Below are positions 1-6,110 of a stretch of 6,630 bases of DNA, piece by piece. The position numbers were made by a program, and so were the translations under genes. This DNA comes from Lysobacterales bacterium (GTDB taxonomy: Bacteria > Pseudomonadota > Gammaproteobacteria > Xanthomonadales > SZUA-36). Each line of letters starts with the position of its first letter. Position 1 is the first letter of the stretch. The DNA lies in the NCBI GenBank assembly GCA_030637665.1, contig DAOWGA010000128.1:1-6630 (forward strand). Reading direction: 5' to 3'. The notes under the pieces were generated by a model. That model did not search any database and was not told the origin of the DNA. It saw only the letters and a list, made by a program, of their open reading frames with translations.

Positions 1-2
1 CC

Positions 3-47
3 CAGCCTGGTTTTAGCCCGCTGGCCAACCGGGTGTTTGCCGACTAG
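3..47 (+). CDS. Possible 3' end of a gene entering from the left
   Basis: The third forward frame is open from the window edge to a TAG at 45-47 and reads QPGFSPLANRVFAD. Several codons end in G or C (CTG GCC AAC CGG GTG, GCC GAC), as in the well-supported genes of this window, so it could be the tail of a rightward CDS. Only 14 codons are visible, and the first frame is also open here, to a TGA near position 108. The family cannot be named. No obvious terminator follows the stop. Confidence 0.3.
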   Translation, partial: QPGFSPLANRVFAD

Positions 48-213
48 CCCGCATATTGCACGAAGGATCCGGAATTTGCAGTGTAGCTGTGAATTGCAGC
101 AACCTTGAGTACAGCAGTGATCCAAAATCAGGTGGGTGGGCGAGCCTGCCTGGTCGTGTAAAAGCAAACCTTATTCGAAAATGAGGCCACTCCCTTGGGC
201 GCTGACTTGCGCT
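48..213. other. Intergenic stretch with no supportable gene
   Basis: I find no convincing ORF or RNA gene on either strand here. The only structure is an imperfect direct repeat, GAATTTGCAG at 72-81 and GAATTGCAG at 91-99. No GC-rich hairpin with a T-run ends either the gene to the left or the minus-strand small gene to the right. Confidence 0.5.
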
Positions 214-375
214 TTATTTAAAAACAGCAAAATAAACCACATAAAACCACGAAAACAACCCATGCAGAATCGCCCAACCCAGAGACTGGTTCACGTTAAA
301 CGATATCGCCATAGCCAGGGCCGATCCAAAACTAACTCCGTGCCAACCAACTTTTTGCACAATCACATTGCTCAT
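214..375 (-). CDS. Small conserved hypothetical membrane protein, 53 aa
   Basis: The minus-strand ATG at 375-373 opens a 53-codon frame ending in TAA at 216-214. An AAGGAG ribosome binding site lies six bases upstream (382-387 on the plus strand), the best such site in the window, which supports real translation and this start. The protein begins MSNVIVQKVGWHG. It has a small-residue hydrophobic stretch at about residues 13-26, then NVNQ, then a strongly hydrophobic aromatic stretch at about 31-52 containing GWAILHGLFSWFYVVYF. This suggests one or two inner-membrane segments. From memory the N-x-S-x-x-WAIxHGxxxWFYVxY pattern recurs in small uncharacterised bacterial proteins; I could not check this. 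Function is unknown. It is divergent from glnE across 156 bases. Its codons are more AT-rich than those of glnE, as expected for a Phe/Val/Tyr-rich peptide. Confidence 0.8.
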   Translation of the reverse strand: MSNVIVQKVGWHGVSFGSALAMAISFNVNQSLGWAILHGLFSWFYVVYFAVFK

Positions 376-381
376 ACTGTT

Positions 382-387
382 CTCCTT
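382..387 (-). promoter_or_regulatory. Ribosome binding site of the 53-aa protein
   Basis: AAGGAG on the minus strand sits six bases before the ATG at 375. It nearly matches the anti-Shine-Dalgarno sequence at good spacing, and it fixes the start of a gene too short for usual length cut-offs. Confidence 0.75.
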
Positions 388-496
388 GTTCGTTTGACAA
401 ACAGGATGAAATCGTTGCGACAGGGGCTTCCCTGATCTATTTGGGGGTCCTGAACAGATTTCCTGCCGGGTTTCTCAATAATCCTGTTACTACAGC

Positions 497-525
497 TTAA
501 TATAGCCACGGTACAACCGTATAAT
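497..525 (+). promoter_or_regulatory. Sigma-70-type promoter of glnE with TSS predicted at the start codon
   Basis: A perfect -10 box, TATAAT, lies at 520-525. A -35-like TTAATA (four of six matches to TTGACA) lies at 497-502 with a 17-base spacer. Only six bases (CCACCC) separate the -10 box from the glnE ATG at 532. Transcription normally starts about seven bases after the -10 box, so the mRNA would begin at or next to the ATG. An inverted repeat, ACGGT-ACA-ACCGT (508-520), fills part of the spacer and touches the -10 box; it may be a repressor site or chance. Confidence 0.6.
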
Positions 526-531
526 CCACCC

Positions 532-3273
532 ATGCCTGCTTCATCTTCATTATCCGGCTGGATTGATACACCACTGCTCAGCGTCTCGCCCGAAAAACAT
601 GAGGCGCATGTGCGTTATTGCAGCTATTTTGCCGACGGCATGCTCGACCACTATCCGGGATGGCTGGAAGGCCTGGATCAGCACCAGCCTCCGCAAGCTG
701 AAGCACTGCAAACCGAAACTGCCCAATCCGGTCTGGACACCGGCCTGCGGCGCTACCGCAATCACCAGATGCTGCGCATCATCTGGCGCGACCTGTGCGG
801 CCTGTCAACCCTCAGCGAGACCTTCTCAGACCTGACCACGCTGGCTGAAATCTGCCTGCAGGCGGCCATCGACGAGCACAGCCGGCGCTTGCAGGAAAAA
901 TACGGCAACCCGATGGGCGAAGACGGCAGTGAGCAGCAGCTGATCGTGATCGGTATGGGTAAATTCGGCGGCCGGGAGTTGAATTTGTCTTCTGACATCG
1001 ACGTGATGTTCTGTTACCCGCAATCCGGCGAGTGCGATGGCCGCCGTAACCTGGCCAACGACCAGTTCTTCACCCGCCTGGCGCGGGCCATTATTGCCAG
1101 CCTTTCCGACCTCACTGAAGACGGGTTTTGTTTCCGCGTCGATACTCGCCTGCGGCCCTTTGGCGACTCGGGTCCGTTGACCTGCAGCCTGGCCGCCATG
1201 GAGCAGTACTACCAGCGTGAAGGCCGCGACTGGGAGCGCTACGCACTGGTCAAGGCCCGCCCGGTTGCCGGTGACCGGGAATCCGGCGCCGATCTGCTGG
1301 AAAACCTGCGGCCTTTTGTTTACCGACGCTACATCGATTTCGGCTCGGTCGAAGCCCTGCAGGAAATGCACGCCAATGTGCACGAGGACGCACGACGTAA
1401 AGACCGCATGGACGACATCAAGCGGGGGCCCGGCGGAATCCGCGAAATAGAGTTCCTGGCCCAGTGCTTCCAGATCCTGCGTGGCGGCAGGGAGCCGAGC
1501 CTGCAGACACCATCGCTTGACCAGGCGCTGGAACACATCGAGTCGCTCGAATTGATGAGCGGCGAGGCGGTGGCGGAAGTTCGCCGGGATTACGTATACC
1601 TGCGCAGACTGGAAAACCGGATCCAGGCCCTGCGCGACCAACAGACACACCGCTTGCCACAGGGTGAGGACCTCGATCGCATCGCGCAGGGGATGGGTGA
1701 GGAGAGTCCGGAAGCCATGACCAGCCGTTTGACTGACATACGGCAGCAGGTATCCGAACGTTTCGAGGGAATTTTCCCCGCTCAGCCCGCCCCAAGCAAA
1801 GACAACCAGTGGGCTGAACGATGGCGCCATCTGCAGACCGGGCGGCAAAGTGACGAAGCGCAAACGGTCGAACCGGAAAACAGCCCGATTACCACTTTCT
1901 TACGCCGGCTCGATCGCTTCGTGCTCAGCCGGCGCGCCAGCCGTCGTCTGGACCGCTTCATGCCGGTCTTGCTGGAACGAATCGATAGCAAGTCGCTGGA
2001 TAACGAAATCCTCAACCGGATTTTCGACCTCGTACTGACCATCTGCCGCCGTAGCGCCTACCTGGTGCTGTTGGTCCAGCATTTGCCGGCCCTGGACCGC
2101 ATGCTGGACCTGTTTGCACGCAGCGACTGGGTGGCTTCCCGGGTCATACGATTCCCGGCCCTGCTCGATGAGCTGATTGATCCTTCTCTGGGTCAGCAAA
2201 TTCCCACCGGAAAAGAACTCACGCGCAACGTGAGGCGCCTTCTGAGCACAGCCCAGGGCGCGGAGGCCGTGCTGGAAGGATTGAATTACCTGAAGCTGGC
2301 GAACAGCCTGCGGATAGCGGTCTCGCAACTTGATGGAACCCTGTCTGCGGAGCAGGCCCAGATCGCGCTTTCCGGTCTGGCCACCGCCATCCTGAATGGC
2401 GTGCTCGAAATCGCCGGCCAGGAAATCGAACTGCGTCACGGCCTCTTCCCCGCCATCGACCCGGACTCCCCGCAGGATGACAGCCATCATGGCGATATGG
2501 CGGTCATTGCCTATGGCACGCTGGGCGCCGCCGAACTGGGTTACGACTCAGACCTGGACATCGTGTTCCTGTTCGAAGACGGGCAGGACATGTCCGACGG
2601 CAAACGACCCTTACCACCTGAGCGCTATTACGCGCGTCTGGCTCAGCGGGCCCTGAGTTTCCTCACGGTGATGACTCCCTCCGGGCGCCTTTACGAAGTC
2701 GATACCCGCTTGCGCCCGAATGGCCGGGCCGGTTCGCTGGTCAGTTCCTTGTCCGCGTTCCGGGAATACCAGCTGAATGAAGCATGGACCTGGGAAATGC
2801 AGGCGCTGACCCGGGCACACTTCATCGCAGGCCGGCATAGCGTGCAGGTGCGTTTTGACCGCATCCGGCAAGAGGCGTTGTGCCGATCGAGAAATGGCGA
2901 CGAGCTGCGCGCAGACCTGCTCGAGATGCGCCAGAAAATGAACCGGGAGCACGAAGCCAAACCGCACCTGGATACAGCAAGCTCGCCAAAACACTGCCCG
3001 GGCGGTCTGATTGACATTGAATTCATTGCGCAATTGGGCATCCTGGCATCGGCGCAGACCTTCCCGCGGGTTTTGCAGGTCCATGCCACACTGCCCCAGA
3101 TCGGTCAACTCAGGTCCATCGGCTGGCTAACGCCTGACGAGGCCAATGTGCTCGAAGAAACGGTCCGGAAGCTCAGCCAGCGCCGCATGATGGCCTCGCT
3201 CGTGCCTGGCGAAAAACCCCCAGCGCTCGACACCCGGGCATCAGCACGGATATTTGCGCACAAGCTGGGTTAA
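532..3273 (+). CDS. glnE: Bifunctional glutamine synthetase adenylyltransferase/adenylyl-removing enzyme GlnE
   Basis: This enzyme adds AMP to a tyrosine of each glutamine synthetase subunit, inactivating it, and removes AMP by phosphorolysis. It answers to PII and glutamine in the cytoplasm. The 913 residues hold the two nucleotidyltransferase domains typical of the family. The N-terminal (adenylyl-removing) domain has GMGKFGG at 141-147, SSDID with Asp155 and Asp157, and VDTRLRPFG with Asp204. The C-terminal (adenylyl-adding) domain has the YDSDLDIVF motif with Asp674 and Asp676, and VDTRLRPNG with Asp724. Each is followed by the helical GlnD/GlnE-type segment (GGIREIEF at about 301; GGLIDIEF at about 823). 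All expected acidic residues are present. Length is close to E. coli GlnE (about 946). The ATG at 532 is the first usable start after an in-frame TGA at 451-453, and the N-terminus aligns with known GlnE. No Shine-Dalgarno precedes it. Confidence 0.97.
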   Translation: MPASSSLSGWIDTPLLSVSPEKHEAHVRYCSYFADGMLDHYPGWLEGLDQHQPPQAEALQTETAQSGLDTGLRRYRNHQMLRIIWRDLCGLSTLSETFSDLTTLAEICLQAAIDEHSRRLQEKYGNPMGEDGSEQQLIVIGMGKFGGRELNLSSDIDVMFCYPQSGECDGRRNLANDQFFTRLARAIIASLSDLTEDGFCFRVDTRLRPFGDSGPLTCSLAAMEQYYQREGRDWERYALVKARPVAGDRESGADLLENLRPFVYRRYIDFGSVEALQEMHANVHEDARRKDRMDDIKRGPGGIREIEFLAQCFQILRGGREPSLQTPSLDQALEHIESLELMSGEAVAEVRRDYVYLRRLENRIQALRDQQTHRLPQGEDLDRIAQGMGEESPEAMTSRLTDIRQQVSERFEGIFPAQPAPSKDNQWAERWRHLQTGRQSDEAQTVEPENSPITTFLRRLDRFVLSRRASRRLDRFMPVLLERIDSKSLDNEILNRIFDLVLTICRRSAYLVLLVQHLPALDRMLDLFARSDWVASRVIRFPALLDELIDPSLGQQIPTGKELTRNVRRLLSTAQGAEAVLEGLNYLKLANSLRIAVSQLDGTLSAEQAQIALSGLATAILNGVLEIAGQEIELRHGLFPAIDPDSPQDDSHHGDMAVIAYGTLGAAELGYDSDLDIVFLFEDGQDMSDGKRPLPPERYYARLAQRALSFLTVMTPSGRLYEVDTRLRPNGRAGSLVSSLSAFREYQLNEAWTWEMQALTRAHFIAGRHSVQVRFDRIRQEALCRSRNGDELRADLLEMRQKMNREHEAKPHLDTASSPKHCPGGLIDIEFIAQLGILASAQTFPRVLQVHATLPQIGQLRSIGWLTPDEANVLEETVRKLSQRRMMASLVPGEKPPALDTRASARIFAHKLG

Positions 3274-3295
3274 TCAGGCAAAGTCAAAGAATTTA

Positions 3296-3326
3296 CTGAC
3301 ATTGTTTACGCCACGTACCGTAAAAT
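3296..3326 (+). promoter_or_regulatory. Putative promoter of the zinc-finger/LPS operon
   Basis: A -10-like TAAAAT lies at 3321-3326, followed by a GC-rich ACGCGC. The -35 is weak: CTGACA at 3296-3301 with a long 19-base spacer, or a poorer match at 17-18 bases. The predicted transcript would start near 3333 and carry the zinc-finger, glycosyltransferase and ligase genes. GC-rich discriminators are often associated with stringent-response control, but that is inference here. No terminator is visible after glnE, so read-through is also possible. Confidence 0.45.
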
Positions 3327-3332
3327 ACGCGC

Positions 3333-3383
3333 ATGATCGATTTAGAGTCATCAACTGAATTCACCAGGGAGACCACATTGTGA
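3333..3383 (+). CDS. Possible 16-aa leader ORF overlapping the zinc-finger start
   Basis: ATG at 3333 opens a short frame reading MIDLESSTEFTRETTL and stopping at TGA 3381-3383. The stop overlaps the GTG start of the zinc-finger gene (GTGA), an arrangement that permits translational coupling. It has no ribosome binding site, but the ATG lies six bases after the putative -10 box, so it could be read from a leaderless transcript. The peptide lacks runs of one amino acid that would suggest attenuation. It may be chance. Confidence 0.25.
   Translation: MIDLESSTEFTRETTL
3366..3371 (+). promoter_or_regulatory. Ribosome binding site of the zinc-finger gene
   Basis: AGGGAG lies eight bases before the GTG at 3380. 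It supports this GTG as the start; the only upstream ATG nearby (3333) is in another frame. Confidence 0.65.
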
Positions 3384-3589
3384 CCCATCCCACCGATGCC
3401 GCTGATTCCAGACTGGAAAGCGCCAACACGGAAACTGAATACGAAGTCAGACGGGCTGACCTGCCCCTTTCCTGCCCGACACCCGAGCAGAAACTGTGGA
3501 ATTCGCACCCCCGGGTTTATTTGCCCATTGAGAAAACCGGTACCGCCACCTGCCCCTACTGCAGCGCCAGATATCGCCTGGTTGACTGA
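3380..3589 (+). CDS. CHCC-type zinc-finger domain protein, 69 aa
   Basis: The protein fits the small zf-CHCC family, which is related to the zinc-binding part of the mitochondrial complex I subunit NDUFS6. The likely zinc ligands are Cys32, His43, Cys58 and Cys61. Family hallmarks are the LWNSHPRVYLPI segment (39-50), a Gly54 turn and CPYCSARYRL (58-67). The first 30 residues are polar and probably flexible. The start is GTG with AGGGAG eight bases upstream. Length is usual for the family. The bacterial role is not established; genes of this type are often found near LPS-core genes. The next gene starts 15 bases after its stop, so the two are probably cotranscribed. A cytoplasmic location is likely, as no signal peptide or membrane segment is visible. 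Confidence 0.85.
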   Translation: MTHPTDAADSRLESANTETEYEVRRADLPLSCPTPEQKLWNSHPRVYLPIEKTGTATCPYCSARYRLVD

Positions 3590-3604
3590 TCCGGGTTTAC
3601 TGTC

Positions 3605-4717
3605 GTGCACATCGTTCAGGCTCTGGTGTCGCTCAACCTGGGCGGATCGGAGCTGGTCGCTACCGAACTGAACGAGTTTGCTGTTTCACAGGGACACCGG
3701 GTGTCCGTAATTGCTGCCGACGGCCCTTTGGGTGAGCGTGTCCGCGCCAGCGGTGCTGAGCACCTGGACTGGCCCATCGGAAAAAAGCGACTGGGTACTT
3801 TGCGCTATATTTCACGGCTCAGCGAGTGGCTGAACCGCGAACGCCCTGAAATTTTGCACGTGCATTCCCGTTTGCCGGCCTGGATTTGCCTGCTCGCAAT
3901 CAGGCGCCTCGAAGCAGCAGCCCGGCCGGTTTTCATCACCAGCATGCATGGCCACTATTCGGTCAGTCGTTATAGCGCCGTGATGGCCGGCGGCGACCGC
4001 GTCATTGCCGTCTCCGATCACATTCGCGACTACGCCATGCACAACTATCCGGCCACTGATCCCGCCCGGGTCGTAACGGTGCACGGCGGTATCAGTCACC
4101 GGGCTTTCCCTTATGGGTACCGCCCCGAATCGGCCTGGCGAGATGAAACCGCCAAAGACTTTCCCCAGCTGAAGAACCGGCGCCTGTTGTGCCTGCCGGG
4201 CCGCTTGTCCCGTTACAAGGGACACCCGGATTTCATCGAGCTGACGGCCCGGCTACTGCCGGATTTTCCAGACTTACAGGGCGTCATTGTAGGCCAGGCA
4301 AAACCCGGCTCGCGCTATCGCGATGAGCTCGAAGGCCTGGCCGGGCGTTACGGCATCCTCAAGCGCATTACCTTTACCGGCGTCAGGATGGACATGCGGG
4401 ACTGGCTGTCCGCATCTGAAATTGTCTTCAGTCTGTGCAGTGACCCGCCCGAGGCTTTCGGTAGAACCGTGCCCGAGGCGCTGCACCTGGGTGTGCCCGT
4501 GATCGGCTGGGATCATGGCGGCGTGCAGGAAGTCTTGTCCGAGATATTTCCACACGGCGCCGTTCTACCCGGGAACCGTGCACAACTCGTTGAACGCGCC
4601 CGTGAATTCCTGCAGAGGCGGCCCACAGTGGACCGCAGCACCGCTTTCGGCCTGCAGGAGTCCATGCAAAAAACGATGGCTGTTTACCACCAGGCCCTGG
4701 CAGACAAAAACTCATGA
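3605..4717 (+). CDS. GT4-family glycosyltransferase, probably LPS core or surface glycan
   Basis: This 370-residue protein has the GT-B fold signature of family GT4, retaining enzymes that use nucleotide-activated sugars. The N-terminal domain starts MHIVQALVSLNLGGSE with the Gly13-Gly14 loop near the acceptor site, then ILHVHSRLPAW (83-93) and SMHGHYSVSRY (113-123). The C-terminal donor domain has GRLSRYKGH with Arg200 and Lys205, and the EX7E motif with Glu283 and Glu291 in PPEAFGRTVPEALHLGVPVI. No membrane segment is seen, so it would act at the cytoplasmic face of the inner membrane. GTG at 3605 is the first possible start after the preceding in-frame TGA (3587-3589). No clear Shine-Dalgarno exists, so coupling to the zinc-finger gene 15 bases upstream is likely. 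Its stop overlaps the ligase start. The exact sugar and acceptor cannot be told. Confidence 0.9.
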   Translation: MHIVQALVSLNLGGSELVATELNEFAVSQGHRVSVIAADGPLGERVRASGAEHLDWPIGKKRLGTLRYISRLSEWLNRERPEILHVHSRLPAWICLLAIRRLEAAARPVFITSMHGHYSVSRYSAVMAGGDRVIAVSDHIRDYAMHNYPATDPARVVTVHGGISHRAFPYGYRPESAWRDETAKDFPQLKNRRLLCLPGRLSRYKGHPDFIELTARLLPDFPDLQGVIVGQAKPGSRYRDELEGLAGRYGILKRITFTGVRMDMRDWLSASEIVFSLCSDPPEAFGRTVPEALHLGVPVIGWDHGGVQEVLSEIFPHGAVLPGNRAQLVERAREFLQRRPTVDRSTAFGLQESMQKTMAVYHQALADKNS

Positions 4718-5988
4718 ATATTTTCATAAGACGATTACAAACAGACTGGGCCAGTTGGCTGGCCGTTGCCTTTATCGCTCTTTTACCCTTTGGCAGGCTG
4801 TCTGAAGTTCCACTTTCGGCGTTCGCGATTGCGCTCGCATTCCTGGCGCGTTCTGCAGACCAGCGCAAACTGATCCGCTCGGGGGCAAAGTTCGTGCTGC
4901 CCCTGTTTCTTTGCTACTGGGTACCGATGGTGCTGTCCAGCTTCGATTCAATGGATCCGAACAAGAGCTGGCTGCAGAGTTTTGCTGCTTTGCGCTACCT
5001 GGCCGCGGCGCTGGCCATGTCGGTGTTGCTGAGCAGCCCCACCAACCGGGAGCGCGTGTTGCGCTGGACGGCCTGGCTGCTGCTGTTCTGGGCACTCGAC
5101 AGTTTTGTGCAGCTCTTCCTGGGCAGTGACCTGTTCGGCATCGCGATGCACCCGGACCGCCTCAATGCCTTGTTCGTAAAGAAATACCAGTTCTTTGGCC
5201 CGACACTGGCGATGCTTTCGCCCCTGGTGCTGGAGCACGCCCGGCGCCAGTGGCCCTCCTGGGCCTGGGCGCTTGCGTTCACGCTGATCCTGGGCGCCGT
5301 GACGATTGCCGGTATGCGTTCCGGCTGGCTCACGATGGCGATCGTCCTTGGCACTTACATGGTGTTGATGCTGAAGCGTCAAAACCGAGAACTACGCCAA
5401 ACAATTTTGACCATTCCGGTGTTGCTGGTGATTGTGATGACCATGAGTTACTTTGCTTCGCCTTTGTTCCAGGAGCGGCTGGACGTAACCCAGGCCTTCA
5501 CTTTTGGTACCGATGCCTCCAGGGATGAGTCTTCGATGGAACGCATCCCGATTTTCAAGACTGCGCTGACCATGTACCGGGAGCACCCGATAAACGGGGT
5601 GGGTGTGCGCGCTTTCCCGGTGGCGTACATGGTTTACGCCGAGCCTGACGATGTGCATATCCGCAAGTCAGACGGAAAATCCGGTGCGACTCACGCGCAC
5701 AACGTAGTGCTTGAAATCATGTCAGATACCGGCACCATCGGGCTGGCCGGTTTGTTGCTGGCGATCGGCTTCCTGTGGCGGTATCGGGCCCGTACAACAC
5801 CCAGCGAACGCTGGGACGCATTTCCCTTTGCACTGGCAGTATTCCTCATCCTGTTTCCGCTGAATTCTCATTTCGCGATTTATGGAACCTATACCTCTTC
5901 CTTGATCTGGTTCCTGGTGGGCTTGTGGGCTGCAGCCCTGCGCAAGGAGGCTGCTAACCCACGAATTGCCACAGGATTGAGGCCGTGA
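4714..5988 (+). CDS. waaL: O-antigen ligase family membrane protein (WaaL-like)
   Basis: WaaL-type ligases transfer undecaprenyl-diphosphate-linked polysaccharide to lipid A-core at the periplasmic face of the inner membrane. This 424-residue protein has about 11-12 hydrophobic segments (roughly 13-29, 33-46, 59-77, 91-107, 118-136, 158-174, 183-200, 204-220, 230-248, 338-356, 369-385, 392-409). A large polar loop lies at about 250-337, as expected. The family motif H[NSQ]X9GXX[GTY] is matched by His329, Asn330, Gly340 and Gly343, and RX3L by Arg202 to Leu206. HPINGVG (291-297) is also typical. The ATG overlaps the preceding stop by four bases (ATGA), so translation is probably coupled; no strong ribosome binding site is present. 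Wzy polymerases and protein O-oligosaccharyltransferases share this fold, but the motif match and LPS context favour a ligase. Confidence 0.85.
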   Translation: MNIFIRRLQTDWASWLAVAFIALLPFGRLSEVPLSAFAIALAFLARSADQRKLIRSGAKFVLPLFLCYWVPMVLSSFDSMDPNKSWLQSFAALRYLAAALAMSVLLSSPTNRERVLRWTAWLLLFWALDSFVQLFLGSDLFGIAMHPDRLNALFVKKYQFFGPTLAMLSPLVLEHARRQWPSWAWALAFTLILGAVTIAGMRSGWLTMAIVLGTYMVLMLKRQNRELRQTILTIPVLLVIVMTMSYFASPLFQERLDVTQAFTFGTDASRDESSMERIPIFKTALTMYREHPINGVGVRAFPVAYMVYAEPDDVHIRKSDGKSGATHAHNVVLEIMSDTGTIGLAGLLLAIGFLWRYRARTTPSERWDAFPFALAVFLILFPLNSHFAIYGTYTSSLIWFLVGLWAAALRKEAANPRIATGLRP

Positions 5989-6034
5989 TCGTGGCCACGG
6001 TGAGAACGAAAAACAGGCGAATGAGGTTTTTCAT
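5954..6034 (-). CDS. Possible 26-aa membrane peptide ORF antisense to the ligase 3' end
   Basis: ATG at 6034-6032 on the minus strand opens a frame ending in TAG at 5956-5954. It reads MKNLIRLFFVLTV followed by ATITASILWQFVG, that is, a positive N-terminus and one hydrophobic segment like a tiny membrane peptide. It lies 76 bases after the stop of the minus-strand acyltransferase gene and overlaps the ligase gene tail by 35 bases. No good ribosome binding site precedes it. It may be a chance frame or a short unannotated gene. Confidence 0.25.
   Translation of the reverse strand: MKNLIRLFFVLTVATITASILWQFVG
6008..6032. terminator. Weak inverted repeat between convergent genes
   Basis: GAAAAAC (6008-6014) and GTTTTTC (6026-6032) form a perfect seven-base inverted repeat with an 11-base loop between the convergent ligase and acyltransferase genes. 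The stem is AT-rich and no separate T-run follows, so it is a poor intrinsic terminator at best. It also lies inside the possible 26-aa ORF. No better terminator candidate is visible in 5989-6110. Confidence 0.2.
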
Positions 6035-6110
6035 CAGCCATATTCTACCCGGGCTGTGACCGCCCTGCCTGTGGACCCCATTTTGGCCCCATTTCGCGCA
6101 GTGCTCCGGT

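Noticed and set aside
421..434. Hairpin CAGGG-GCTT-CCCTG upstream of the 53-aa gene, considered as a terminator or riboswitch stem
   Set aside because: The stem is only five bases, no T-run follows on either strand, and no neighbouring paired elements support a structured RNA.
136..435. 99-codon forward ORF left of glnE
   Set aside because: It lies antisense to the well-supported 53-aa gene, has no ribosome binding site, and its composition (Lys/Pro/Asn/Arg-rich, no domain) looks like a shadow frame.
826..1863. 345-codon minus-strand ORF inside glnE
   Set aside because: It is opposite conserved GlnE catalytic motifs and arises from GC-biased codon positions; no family is recognisable in the translation.
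1900..2490. 196-codon minus-strand ORF inside glnE
   Set aside because: Same reason: an antisense shadow of the intact GlnE frame with no recognisable domain.
3396..3671. 91-codon forward ORF overlapping the zinc-finger gene in another frame
   Set aside because: The alternative frame (3380-3589) contains the complete CHCC motif and a ribosome binding site, while this one is Pro/Arg-rich and runs into the glycosyltransferase gene.
5983..6000. CCGTG/CACGG inverted repeat at the ligase stop, considered as a terminator
   Set aside because: There is no T-run on either side and the stem is only five bases; it probably reflects GC-rich coding sequence.
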